In this document: positions 1 through 7,786 of the stretch, piece after piece
Numbering within the stretch: the stretch's first letter is position 1
Layout: each line of letters starts with the position of its first letter
Source: Phycisphaerae bacterium
GTDB lineage: Bacteria > Planctomycetota > Phycisphaerae > UBA1845 > UTPLA1
Reading direction: 5' to 3'
Length of the DNA stretch: 10,896 nucleotides
Assembly: GCA_016935885.1 (NCBI GenBank)
Contig: JAFGQA010000216.1
Coordinates: 1-10,896 of the forward strand
Translations under genes and position numbers: made by a program
The notes under the pieces: generated by a model
What the model saw: only the letters and a program-made list of their open reading frames with translations
Database searches by the model: none
Told to the model about the DNA's origin: nothing

Positions 1-44
1 AGAATCCCTTCTCGGTCCTGAAGCCGGTGCCGAGAAAGGATTCT
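1..44. repeat. 15-bp imperfect inverted repeat (hairpin) at the left edge
   Basis: Bases 1-15 (AGAATCCCTTCTCGG) are complementary to bases 30-44 (CCGAGAAAGGATTCT) at 14 of 15 positions. The one mismatch is C8 against A37, and the loop is 14 bases. The heptamer TTCTCGG at 9-15 also recurs at 41-47. The stem is too long to be chance. No T-run follows it, so a classical intrinsic terminator is not clearly supported. It could be the terminator of a gene left of the window, a transposon-end remnant or a structured RNA element. The window edge prevents a decision. Confidence 0.6.
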
Positions 45-369
45 CGGCAGAGCGTACAGTCGTTCTATTTGTGAAACGCCGTACTAGGACGCGAACCGTC
101 CGCCGTGCGAGGAAACCCCAGCGTGTCCGGGAACGGGGGATACGCCACGGAGCTTCTGTGCCACAGGTCTTATCAGCGATCACAAGACCTTATCGGGCCG
201 CGCAGACGCCGACGGATCGTCCGATACACATCGAGCACGAGCGTACCGAAACCTGAATCGTATTATTGACGAGAAGACCATGGGTTGTTCTCCGCGCAGG
301 GGATGCGGCGCGGCCCATTGGGCATGGTGCTCGGCGCGCCGGACGCCGGACAGGATGGGGGATCGCAAC
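45..369. other. Gene-poor upstream region of the giant secreted protein
   Basis: No convincing gene is seen here. A GTG-started frame at 71-256 would encode an Arg-rich peptide with no recognisable domain, and it is not called. A 7-bp inverted repeat, AGGTCTT (165-171) with AAGACCT (184-190) and a 12-base loop, lies in the likely leader of the downstream gene. No -35/-10 pair is good enough to name. The frame of the downstream protein is open back to an ATG at 280, so part of this region (280-369) could be translated if that start is used. Confidence 0.4.
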
Positions 370-3300
370 ATGTCGATATGGCGCGGGTCGGTTGGCTTGG
401 TCCTATTCCTGATGACTTGGCTGACGGCAGCGCCGTCGTTGGCCGATAGCACTTCCTCGCCCATGCTCGTGTTCAGCGAGTCGGGTGACGATTACCCGAA
501 GTACTCGATCTGGACCGGCAGCTTCTGGCCGGACGAGGTGGGCACCAGGAACATCGACAACGAAGCGCCGTGGGTCGTTCTGAAGAATTGCCCGACGCGA
601 AACGAGTATGCATGCGGCTGCCTTGACTGGGGGAACGATGTCAATCTCCTTATCCACAATGGCAGCTCGTGGAGCGGGCCGACCGAACTGACCACAAACG
701 CCGGCGGCTACAGCCAGCGTGCGTTCAGCCTTGCCTACGAGAGTCAATCAGGCGATCTCCTGGTGGCCTACTGGGAGGACGGATCGACCGACAAGATCTG
801 CTACCGCATCTGGAATGGATCGACGCTCTCCGGCGAGAGTCACCTGAGCCTCCCGTCCACGTCGAGAGTCAGATGGGTCGAGTTGTCTCCTGATCCGAAC
901 ACCGACAAGATTGTGATGCTGACGCTGAACAGCGACTACGACCTGTATGCCGTCGCGTGGAGCGGTAGCGGCTGGGGCAGCATCACGACCCTGGAGACGG
1001 ACACTGGCAAGAGGAACGAAGAGTGCTTCGCGATGGCGTACGAGACCCTGTCGGGCGATGGGCTCGTCGTCTACGCCCAGGATTCTCAGAACAACCCGCG
1101 CTATCGAACCTGGAACGGGTCGAGTTGGTCCGGCGAAGGGCAATTGCCCAGCGTGGGTTCCGACCAACGCTGGCTGCGTCTGGCCGCTGATCCGGCCAGT
1201 GACCAGATCCTGTTCGGTTCGCTGGATGACGCCGGGGACATCAACGCCAACGTCTGGAACGGATCATCCTGGGACAGTAACCAGCAGCTCGAAACCGAAA
1301 ACTGGATGAACCAGTTGCGATCGTTCGACATTGCCTACGAGGCCGGCGGAACGGAAGCGCTGATCGTTTATGAATACAGCGACACCAGCAGCCTGCGTTA
1401 TCGCACGTGGGATGGTGCGTCGTGGTCTTCGGAGGTCGTGGGCCCCAACCTAGGAGAGCCGATGACGACGCCGCAGCTCGTCACGGGCATCAACCCAGGC
1501 GAGATCTTCCTGGCGACGCAGGACGACGGCGATGACCTGAACATGATCCTTTGGAACGGTAGTGCGTTCGGGACCAACAATCAGATCGAATCCGTTATCA
1601 CAAACTGGGGAACGCCCTGTTACATGGTGGCCGTGCCGGCGGGCGGGGCGGCGTACCTGTTCACCGACGTGTCGGCAACGACGGGCTTCGGCGTGCAGTC
1701 CACCAACAACGGCGATTGGGGTTCCGGCCTGCACTGGGGCGACCTGGATGCCGACGGCGATCTCGATGCGTTTGTTACGGGCAACTGCTCGTCGCGGCTC
1801 TGCATCAACAACAATGCAGGGCAGACCTTCACGGTCAGCACGTTCGGCGGTGGAACCATCTACCGGCAAGCGGCCCTGCTCGACGTGGACAACGACGGCG
1901 ACCTCGACTTCTGGTGTATGCCGTCTTACCAGAACGAGAAGCTGTACGAAAACAACGGCTCGGCGTCCTTCGTCGACCGGGGCAGCCTCGGTTTTGGCGA
2001 TCCGAATAACAACGAAGGCATCGCTGCGGCGGATGTCGACCAGGATGGTCGAAGCGACCTGCTGATGTTCTCCGAGAACGGAAACTGGATCGGCTTCAAC
2101 TCGGCAGGCCTGCCCGCCGTGCTGTCGGGTACGACCAGCAGCAGCTACGGCCTGAACGACGGCGGAGATTATGGCAACGGCGACTACTGTAGCAGCGGTG
2201 ACGTCAACAACGACGGCAACCTCGACTTCTTCTACCACTACAACTCCGGCAAGCTGTTCCTCTCCGACGGCGACGGCACGTTCACCCAGAATAACCACGG
2301 CATCTCCGTCGCCACCGGCGGCAACGAGAAGATGGGCTCCGCCTGGGGCGACTACGACAATGACGGAGACCTCGACCTGTTCGTGGCCCGCTACGACAGC
2401 GGCTATGCCGGCTATCTGTGGAAGAACCTGCTGGTCGAAAACAGCAGCGTTTCGTTCACCAACGTGACGGTGGCCGCCGGCGTCACCAATGCGTCGGGCC
2501 AGCGCGGCTGCTGCTGGGGCGACTACGACAACGACGGCGACCTCGACCTGTATGTCGTCACACGGTCCGGTTACGCGAATGTGTTGTACGAGAACCAGGG
2601 CCCGCCAAACTGGAATTTCGTCTCCGTGAGCGAAGGTGCCAACGCCCCCGGCGATGGCCACGATGCCGTCTTCGTGGACTACGACAACGACGGTGACCTC
2701 GACCTGGCCATCACGCAGGAGGACGCCACGAACACACTCCTGCGGAATGGTACCAACAACACCGATTACCTGAAGGTGCGTGCGATCGGCGGCGGTGCCT
2801 GCGGTACCAATAAGGCCGCGGTGGGCGTTCGCGTCGAGCTGTGGGATGCCGCAGGGACGACGTTTCTGGCCAGACGCGAAATCGGCGTCGCCAGGGGCTA
2901 CGGCGGGACCGAGCCGATGTGGGCACACTTCGGCGGCATCACGAACACGCAAATCTACACGGTCAAGGTACACTTCGTTGGCGGGTGGTCCTCGCAAACC
3001 GTCGTGCCGGCATCTGTCTCAACGACCATCGGCGGGACCGTCATCCAGCAGATGCTGACGGTCGAGGAGGCGGCAACGCAGGTCGTCTTCACGGATGTCT
3101 CCAGCGACACGGGTTTCAACGTGCAGACCGCCAACGACGAAGTCTGGGGCTCGGGTCTACATTGGGGCGATCTGGACAACGACGGCGATCTCGATGCGAT
3201 CATTACGGGGGACAGTTCGTCAAGGCTCCTGATCTATGACAGGGTCGGGCATACGTACAGCGTCAGCGATTTCAGCGGCGGGAGCCTCTTCCGCCAGGGG

Positions 3301-4569
3301 GCTCTGCTTGATGTCGACAACGACGGCGATCTTGATTTCTGGGGGTCGTCTTACTATGACGTCGAGAAGCTGTTCATCAATAACGGATCCGCCTCGTTCA
3401 CCGACGGGGGCTCCGCGGGGTTCAGCAGTCCATACATCAACGAGGGCATTGCGGGCGCGGACGTCAACGCGGACGGATGGTGCGACGTCCTGAACTTCTC
3501 CTGGGACGCCAACTGGATCGGCCACAATCAAGGGGCCGAGACGCCCGCCTTCACTGGAACAAAAGCTAGTTCATACGGCTTGAACGACTTCGGAGACTAT
3601 GGCGCCGGCGGCAACTGCAGCAGTGCCGACGTCAACAACGACGGACGCCTCGATTTCTTCCACCATTACGGCGGCGGCAAGCTGTTCCTTTCCGATGGCG
3701 ACGGGACTTACACGCAGGACAACCACGGCATCTCCGTCGTCACCGGCCTGTACGACAAGATGGGCTCGGCATGGGGCGACTACGACAACGACGGCGACCT
3801 GGACCTCTTTATCGGCCGATACGACACCGGTTGGACCGGATACCTATGGCGAAACGACGTGAACTGGACTACCGGCAGCGGGTCGTTTACCAACGTGACC
3901 GGCCCCGCCGGCATCTTGGATACTTCCGGCCAACGCGGTTGCTGCTGGGGCGACTACGACAACGACGGCGATCTCGATCTTTACGTCGTGACGCGTTTGG
4001 GCAATGCCAACGTGCTCTACAAGAACCAGGGTGACGGCACGTTCGTGACCGCGTGCGCTGGCACTGACGCGCCAGGCGACGGGCACGACGCAGTGTTTGT
4101 CGACTATGACAATGACGGCGATCTCGACTTGGCCGTCACGCAGGAGGACGCCACCAATACGCTCCTGCGAAACAACACCGACGACAGCAACTACCTGAAG
4201 GTCCGCGTCGTCGGCCTGGGCGCCGGCGCGACGAATGCGGCCGCCGTCGGCATTCGCGTCGAACTGTGGGACGCGGCCGGCACGAGTTTCATCTCCCGGC
4301 GGGAGATCGGCGTCGCCCGCGGCTATGGCGGGGCCGAGCCGATGTGGGCTCACTTCGGCGGCGTCGGCAACACGAACACCTACACGGTGAAGGTCTACTT
4401 CACGAGCCTGCCCGTGACCGAGCCGTACAGCGTTGCCGTCACGCCGGCGTCGACGTCGACGGTCATCGGCGGCACCACCATTCCCCAAATGCTGACGGTC
4501 GAGGAACCACAAGGCACGACCATCATCTATTGGCGCGAAGCTCCGAATAGGCCTGCGCAAGGCAGTTAG
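370..4569 (+). CDS. Very large secreted protein with two tandem VCBS/FG-GAP plus ASPIC/UnbV-like blocks
   Basis: This 1399-residue protein starts with a good signal peptide (residues 1-25, hydrophobic core VGLVLFLM, likely cleavage after PSLA), so it is exported. Residues about 35-425 hold four or so degenerate repeats of roughly 105 residues with W-N-G-S-x-W motifs, which suggests a beta-propeller. Residues 431-900 and 907-1379 are two copies of one block. Each block has many D-x-D-x-D-G-x-x-D loops (for example DYDNDGDLDL), typical of calcium-binding VCBS/FG-GAP repeats, and ends in a domain like ASPIC/UnbV (about 798-877 and 1275-1357). Such proteins usually act outside the cell in adhesion or binding; the ligand is unknown. 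The ATG at 370 was chosen because it places the signal peptide at the N-terminus and has GGGGGA at 357-362 upstream. Starts at 355 and 280 are in frame and possible. There is no C-terminal anchor or sorting domain. The tail after MLTVEE is short and may be truncated. Confidence 0.9.
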   Translation: MSIWRGSVGLVLFLMTWLTAAPSLADSTSSPMLVFSESGDDYPKYSIWTGSFWPDEVGTRNIDNEAPWVVLKNCPTRNEYACGCLDWGNDVNLLIHNGSSWSGPTELTTNAGGYSQRAFSLAYESQSGDLLVAYWEDGSTDKICYRIWNGSTLSGESHLSLPSTSRVRWVELSPDPNTDKIVMLTLNSDYDLYAVAWSGSGWGSITTLETDTGKRNEECFAMAYETLSGDGLVVYAQDSQNNPRYRTWNGSSWSGEGQLPSVGSDQRWLRLAADPASDQILFGSLDDAGDINANVWNGSSWDSNQQLETENWMNQLRSFDIAYEAGGTEALIVYEYSDTSSLRYRTWDGASWSSEVVGPNLGEPMTTPQLVTGINPGEIFLATQDDGDDLNMILWNGSAFGTNNQIESVITNWGTPCYMVAVPAGGAAYLFTDVSATTGFGVQSTNNGDWGSGLHWGDLDADGDLDAFVTGNCSSRLCINNNAGQTFTVSTFGGGTIYRQAALLDVDNDGDLDFWCMPSYQNEKLYENNGSASFVDRGSLGFGDPNNNEGIAAADVDQDGRSDLLMFSENGNWIGFNSAGLPAVLSGTTSSSYGLNDGGDYGNGDYCSSGDVNNDGNLDFFYHYNSGKLFLSDGDGTFTQNNHGISVATGGNEKMGSAWGDYDNDGDLDLFVARYDSGYAGYLWKNLLVENSSVSFTNVTVAAGVTNASGQRGCCWGDYDNDGDLDLYVVTRSGYANVLYENQGPPNWNFVSVSEGANAPGDGHDAVFVDYDNDGDLDLAITQEDATNTLLRNGTNNTDYLKVRAIGGGACGTNKAAVGVRVELWDAAGTTFLARREIGVARGYGGTEPMWAHFGGITNTQIYTVKVHFVGGWSSQTVVPASVSTTIGGTVIQQMLTVEEAATQVVFTDVSSDTGFNVQTANDEVWGSGLHWGDLDNDGDLDAIITGDSSSRLLIYDRVGHTYSVSDFSGGSLFRQGALLDVDNDGDLDFWGSSYYDVEKLFINNGSASFTDGGSAGFSSPYINEGIAGADVNADGWCDVLNFSWDANWIGHNQGAETPAFTGTKASSYGLNDFGDYGAGGNCSSADVNNDGRLDFFHHYGGGKLFLSDGDGTYTQDNHGISVVTGLYDKMGSAWGDYDNDGDLDLFIGRYDTGWTGYLWRNDVNWTTGSGSFTNVTGPAGILDTSGQRGCCWGDYDNDGDLDLYVVTRLGNANVLYKNQGDGTFVTACAGTDAPGDGHDAVFVDYDNDGDLDLAVTQEDATNTLLRNNTDDSNYLKVRVVGLGAGATNAAAVGIRVELWDAAGTSFISRREIGVARGYGGAEPMWAHFGGVGNTNTYTVKVYFTSLPVTEPYSVAVTPASTSTVIGGTTIPQMLTVEEPQGTTIIYWREAPNRPAQGS
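1660..3069 (+). repeat. First copy of the ~1.4-kb internal duplication
   Basis: This segment encodes residues 431-900 of the secreted protein, beginning at FTDVSATTGF and ending at MLTVEE. It contains the FG-GAP/VCBS array, the doubled-cysteine motif QRGCCWGDYDNDGD, and an ASPIC/UnbV-like domain with a YLKVRAIGGG strand and ARREIGVARGYGG core. It aligns along its whole length with 3088-4506. The offset is 1428 bp at the start and 1437 bp at the end, so only a few small indels separate the copies. Confidence 0.85.
3088..4506 (+). repeat. Second copy of the ~1.4-kb internal duplication
   Basis: This segment encodes residues 907-1379, from FTDVSSDTGF to MLTVEE, and keeps the domain order of the first copy, including QRGCCWGDYDNDGD and the ASPIC/UnbV-like core SRREIGVARGYGG. 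By eye most residues match the first copy, while many third codon positions differ. The duplication is therefore not brand new, and selection has kept both copies open. The two copies are joined by the short linker AATQVV. Confidence 0.85.
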
Positions 4570-4678
4570 CAGCTCGTGGCAAGACTGTGGCACTGGCGCC
4601 AGAGCGGGTGGTTTTCGCGGTCAGGAATGACGTTTCCGAACCGCTGTTTTCCGTTTTGCCACGGGCTGCGATGAAACA
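4570..4678. other. Junction region between two incomplete genes
   Basis: This stretch separates the abrupt end of the secreted protein from the first codons that look like an RND transporter. Read upstream from the remnant, its frame has no homology-like residues and stops at TGA 4628-4630. The region holds an 8-bp palindrome TGGCGCCA (4594-4601). No transposase, terminal inverted repeats or target duplication was found. It is best read as the scar of a deletion or rearrangement. Confidence 0.4.
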
Positions 4679-5134
4679 AAACGCTACCTCATGCCGCTGA
4701 TCCTGATGATCTCGATCCCGCTGACGATCATTGGGATCATGCCGGGCTTCTGGCTGCTTAACGCACTGACGGCGGAGACCGTCGGTTCCTGGCAGAATCC
4801 AGTCTTCTTCACGGCCACGGCGATGATCGGGATGATTGCGCTCTCGGGGATTGCCGTGCGTAATGCTATCTTGCTGATCGAGTTCGTTCACAAGGCCGCG
4901 GGCGCCGGGCAGTCGCTCAAGGAAGCTCTGCTGGCCGGTGGTGCCGTCCGGCTCCGCCCGATCTTCCTCACCGCGGGCACGGCCATGCTCGCCGCTTGGC
5001 CGATCACGCTCGACCCCATCTTCAGCGGCCTGGCCTGGGCGCTGATCTTCGGCCTGTTCGTCTCGACCGTTTTCACGCTGGTGGTGATTCCGGTGGTCTA
5101 TTACATGGTCTACAATCGGCGCCCGGCGGAGTGA
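4679..5134 (+). pseudogene. C-terminal remnant of an RND (AcrB/CusA-type) efflux pump inner-membrane protein
   Basis: The frame encodes only about 150 residues of a protein family that is usually over 1000. Counting from the ATG at 4691, the visible elements are a membrane helix (residues 2-23, ending GIMPGFWLL), the conserved RND helix with GIAVRNAILLIEF (53-65), the RLRPIFLTAGTAML segment (88-100) and the last helix ending VVIPVVYYMV (131-140). These match the last four transmembrane segments of the hydrophobe/heavy-metal efflux families. The periplasmic docking domains, the first transmembrane half and the proton-relay residues are missing, so it cannot pump on its own. Similarity seems to begin at KRYLMPL (4679), just before the ATG, and a stop lies in frame at 4628. 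It may still be translated as a small membrane protein, but a decayed gene is more likely. Confidence 0.8.
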
Positions 5135-5193
5135 ATCGAGAAACCGACGCTCTTCGTTTTGGCGTACGACCCGGGTGATTCAGGAACACTACT

Positions 5194-6663
5194 GTGACAA
5201 CTTCTCACACACGGTTGGTAATTGGTCTGGCGGGTCTGTCCCTCTGCGGATGTGTGTCTGTGGTTCCGCACCACAATCAGCCCCCCGGCGTGATGGAGGG
5301 GACGCCGCGAGGTCTGTATGCGCTGACCTCTCATGTCCGTGGGATGGGTCCATTCACCGGCTCGACGACGGCACTCATTGCGGCGGAGCCGACCAAGGAC
5401 GGCTTTCGAGCCAACAGCCGCCCGGGGGCGGCCGGCGAGTTGCTCGGCGGCATCCCCGGCTTCTTCGTAACGCTGTTCGGAAACAAGCACATGCCGGGTG
5501 GTGCGTTTCTGCATTGGCGTAGTCCACTTCCGGAGGGGGACGGTTTTGCACGCGGCGTGGTGTCATCTCCAGCCGCGCAGCTTCACGCCCACTTTTACTC
5601 ATGTGACCGGGCGATCGAGTTGCACTCAACGGGCGATGAACGCGTGTTCGGCCTCATGACACTGAAGCCGGCGAATGCCACGGAATACCCCATGACAGAT
5701 TTTCCTGCGCTGGTCGACAGGATCGATGCCACGCTGAAGGAGAACCTGTTTGATCCCGCCGCCTACGATACTCCCGGCACCCAAACGTTTCTCCGGCGAC
5801 TGCGAGCCGCCAGCCGGAAGGCCCGGGATGATGCCGAATTCCTGATGGCCTGGATTCTCGCCGCCGGGCACCTGCCATTCACACACTGCTACATGGGACG
5901 GGAACTGAACCCCGAGTTTGAAAGCCGACTCACCGAGACTTCAGATATTTCGCCCTTCGTCCCGCCCGAGGCGATCACGCTGACCGAGGACCAGGGTATC
6001 GTGACGCTCCAAATCGCGCACTTCGACGGGGAATCCTATGACGAAATCGATGCGGCTTTTGCAGAGATCAGCGAACGCAACCCGCGCGGACTGATCATCG
6101 ACCTCCGCGGCAACCCAGGCGGGACCTACATCGCGGGCCGGGTTGCCGCCCATCTCGTAGAGTCGCCGGTAGACATGGGCGTGTTCTTCGGACGGCGCGC
6201 CCGTGCGCGGGTACTTGCCGGCGAGCTCGACGAGTTCCCGGTGGTGACTTCGATTTCCTCGATCGACGAGTTCAATTCTCTTATCCAGGAACATGGAGCG
6301 TTCCGGGCGAAGGTGGAGCCGGTTGAGCCCGTTTACAGCGGTCCGGTGGCCGTGCTGGTCAACCGCAAGGTGGCCTCTGCCTGCGAGCCTCTGGTCGCGG
6401 GCCTCCAAGAAGCCAAGCGGGCTACCATTATTGGGGAACGAACCGCAGGAGCGATGTTGTCAGTCGCCCGCTTTGAGGTCGGCGAGGGGTGGATACTTTG
6501 GGTTCCGACGCTTGACTATCTGACCGGCATGGGCGTGCGTCTCGACGGGCGCGGCGTCGTGCCCGACGTCGTGACCCCGGCCGCGGGAGCGCCTGCCGCC
6601 GCTCGCAAGCTCATGAGCGCGGTTCACGCCCGCGAAAGCCAGGACACAGGCGAACCCGGATGA
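5194..6663 (+). CDS. S41-family (C-terminal processing peptidase-like) lipoprotein
   Basis: This is a 489-residue protein with a lipoprotein signal: lipobox LCGC at residues 17-20, modified Cys20. It is probably anchored to a membrane facing the periplasm. Residues 180-460 show the S41 peptidase fold: GLIIDLRGNPGG (299-310), PVAVLVNRKVASACEP (384-399) with the predicted nucleophile Ser395, GERTAGA (414-420), and LDGRGVVPDV (450-459). CtpA-type enzymes have a catalytic Lys 25 residues after the Ser. Here that position is Ala420, so a Ser-Lys dyad is not possible. His231 in LPFTH could serve as base, as in tricorn-like S41 members, but this is inference. No PDZ domain is evident. Residues 30-160 are not assigned. 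The GTG start is supported by AGGAAC at 5181-5186 and by the signal peptide beginning there. Substrate unknown. Confidence 0.85.
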   Translation: MTTSHTRLVIGLAGLSLCGCVSVVPHHNQPPGVMEGTPRGLYALTSHVRGMGPFTGSTTALIAAEPTKDGFRANSRPGAAGELLGGIPGFFVTLFGNKHMPGGAFLHWRSPLPEGDGFARGVVSSPAAQLHAHFYSCDRAIELHSTGDERVFGLMTLKPANATEYPMTDFPALVDRIDATLKENLFDPAAYDTPGTQTFLRRLRAASRKARDDAEFLMAWILAAGHLPFTHCYMGRELNPEFESRLTETSDISPFVPPEAITLTEDQGIVTLQIAHFDGESYDEIDAAFAEISERNPRGLIIDLRGNPGGTYIAGRVAAHLVESPVDMGVFFGRRARARVLAGELDEFPVVTSISSIDEFNSLIQEHGAFRAKVEPVEPVYSGPVAVLVNRKVASACEPLVAGLQEAKRATIIGERTAGAMLSVARFEVGEGWILWVPTLDYLTGMGVRLDGRGVVPDVVTPAAGAPAAARKLMSAVHARESQDTGEPG

Positions 6664-6772
6664 TACGCATGTGTTCAGACCGAGCTACCGTGACGTTTGA
6701 CCTTGCGCGTCATCAGCGGCGTAGCACGAAGTGGAGCAGGGTGTGCGGGCACAGGGGTCCGCCAAACGGCAA

Positions 6773-6803
6773 GCCGGTGTCGGGAACGGCGCCCGCGGCC
6801 GGC
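6773..6803 (+). terminator. GC-rich stem-loop, possible terminator of the S41 gene
   Basis: GCCGG (6773-6777) pairs with CCGGC (6799-6803), and an inner CGGG (6781-6784) pairs with CCCG (6792-6795). It lies about 110 bp after the S41 stop codon. There is no T-tract, so it is only a candidate. Confidence 0.25.
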
Positions 6804-6860
6804 AGTTCCAGGCGGGTTGGAGAGTGTACGCTCCATTCCGATGCCGATCCTGTGCGATCG

Positions 6861-6876
6861 GTGAAAACAGTTTCAC
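6861..6876 (-). terminator. Small stem-loop just after the minus-strand gene
   Basis: GTGAAA (6861-6866) and TTTCAC (6871-6876) form a perfect 6-bp stem with a 4-base loop. It begins 7 bases after the stop codon of the minus-strand gene when read on the minus strand. The position suits a terminator or RNA 3'-end stabiliser, but no T-run follows. Confidence 0.3.
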
Positions 6877-6883
6877 GGTTCGC

Positions 6884-7609
6884 TCAGGGGGCCATGTCCT
6901 CGTATGGGTTGTGCTCCAGCAGGCCTGGCAGGATCAAGCACGCGATGCCCATTAGCACCGTGATCAGGGCGACGTAGCCAAGGTGCTTCTTCGTCACTGG
7001 CGAGACGTTCGCGAACGGACGGTCGAGTGCCACGAACACGGTGACGACTGTGTCGCGGAAGGCAACGGCGACGCGTTTGACGCAACCCAATGCCGCGTCG
7101 CGCGATGCCAGCGGCATCCTCCTTATCAAACCCACGACGCCGAGCCTCTTGGGCACAGGGGGGGCCTTGCGCTGGGCTTGCCCACCGGTGGGCTCGGCCG
7201 TGTCGTCAAGGCTGACATCGACGTCGTCCGCGAAGTCCGCGTCGAAGTCCAGGTCGGAGAAGCCGCTGGCGCCATCTCGCACCGGGGCGGCCTTGGATTT
7301 ACCCGTCGAGGCATCCGATGTGGGTGGCCGCGGGGACGGTCCTTCCGATTCGGCCTTGGCGTCGGCGATGAGGTCGTCCAGTTTCGCGATCTGTTGCTCG
7401 ACGGACTGGGCAGCCGCCAGGGGGTCGGGTCCGTCAGTTGCCGGAGCCTGGGAGGAGGAGCCGGCCCCGCGCTCGTCGGGCTCAACGCCCGTTGTGGAGG
7501 CGATGTCGTCCGCGAGGAACTGGGCCTGATTCAGGAGGTGATCGACTTCCTGGTCTTTGATGGTGACTGGAGGGTCTTCCGGCAATGATGTGCTGTCTTG
7601 TTCTTCCAT
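6884..7609 (-). CDS. Tail-anchored acidic protein of unknown function, predicted sigma-28 dependent
   Basis: The 241-residue product is not recognised by name. Residues 15-37 and 65-88 look helical (DQEVDHLLNQAQ; QSVEQQIAKLDDLIADAKAE) and may form coiled coils. Residues 40-63 and 89-110 are Pro/Ser/Ala-rich linkers. Residues 117-137 are a dense Asp patch (DLDFDADFADDVDVSLDD), followed by a basic, amphipathic stretch (147-205). One C-terminal membrane helix spans about 211-231, leaving a short tail, and most of the protein is likely cytoplasmic. The start at ATG 7609 is preferred over upstream starts of the same open frame because a sigma-28-like promoter lies at 7662-7689, about 50 bp upstream; longer forms would run through the promoter and into rsmE. 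No clear Shine-Dalgarno sequence is visible. It is divergent from rsmE, with 177 bp between them. Confidence 0.75.
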   Translation of the reverse strand: MEEQDSTSLPEDPPVTIKDQEVDHLLNQAQFLADDIASTTGVEPDERGAGSSSQAPATDGPDPLAAAQSVEQQIAKLDDLIADAKAESEGPSPRPPTSDASTGKSKAAPVRDGASGFSDLDFDADFADDVDVSLDDTAEPTGGQAQRKAPPVPKRLGVVGLIRRMPLASRDAALGCVKRVAVAFRDTVVTVFVALDRPFANVSPVTKKHLGYVALITVLMGIACLILPGLLEHNPYEDMAP

Positions 7610-7786
7610 GGGCGCACGGGTACCCGCTGGGAGCAACCGAGAAGGACCACGCGGCCTGTTGTTATCGGCCTGCGTCGCTGGCAACTTGAGGCTGAGCCAT
7701 TGGGGGCCGGGAGGCGGCGTGTGCCTTGCGGGATAGAAACGTCGTCCCGGCTTGTGCGTGTCGGCAATACGGTCGAACATGCGCCC
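7610..7786. other. Divergent intergenic region between the tail-anchored protein gene and rsmE
   Basis: This region carries the minus-strand sigma-28-like promoter (7662-7689). No comparably good promoter is seen for rsmE on the plus strand. The frame of rsmE is open back to an ATG at 7598, but the extra residues lack similarity to the methyltransferase N-terminus and are not called. Confidence 0.5.
7662..7689 (-). promoter_or_regulatory. Sigma-28 (FliA)-type promoter for the minus-strand tail-anchored protein
   Basis: On the minus strand the -10 element GCCGATAA (7669 down to 7662) matches the enterobacterial FliA consensus at 8 of 8 bases. The -35 element TCAAGT (7689 down to 7684) matches TAAAGT at 5 of 6. 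The gap between them is 14 bases, one more than in the classical consensus and exactly that of the other site in this window (8649-8676). Transcription would start near 7655, giving a leader of about 45 bases. Confidence 0.6.

Larger units (their letters stand above)
6664..6883. other. Convergent intergenic region
   Basis: The 220 bases lie between the end of the S41 gene on the plus strand and the end of the tail-anchored protein gene on the minus strand. No gene is seen. It holds two small hairpins (listed separately) that could terminate one or both transcripts. Neither is followed by a clear T-run. Confidence 0.5.

Noticed and set aside
190..197. TTATCGGG, a 7 of 8 match to a sigma-28 -10 element on the minus strand
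   Set aside because: No TAAA-like -35 element lies at the expected distance, and no minus-strand gene follows.
71..256. GTG-started open frame encoding a 61-residue Arg-rich peptide
   Set aside because: Composition looks like chance translation of GC-rich DNA. No ribosome-binding site or recognisable domain is seen.
442..449. GCCGATAG, near match to the sigma-28 -10 element
   Set aside because: It falls inside signal-peptide codons of the secreted protein and has no -35 element.
1450..2997. Long 515-codon open frame on the minus strand
   Set aside because: It lies wholly antisense to the VCBS repeats. Its Val/Ala/Glu-rich repeats are the mirror of the repeated GACGACGGC-type codons. It has no domain of its own.
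3844..4593. 249-codon minus-strand open frame
   Set aside because: Antisense to the second VCBS block and explained by the same codon mirror effect.
4523..4891. Minus-strand open frame across the RND junction
   Set aside because: Mostly antisense to the RND remnant. The Asp/Arg/His-rich sequence has no recognisable family.
7598..7786. N-terminal extension of RsmE
   Set aside because: RsmE proteins begin at the motif found at 7787. The extension is antisense to the promoter region of the minus-strand gene.
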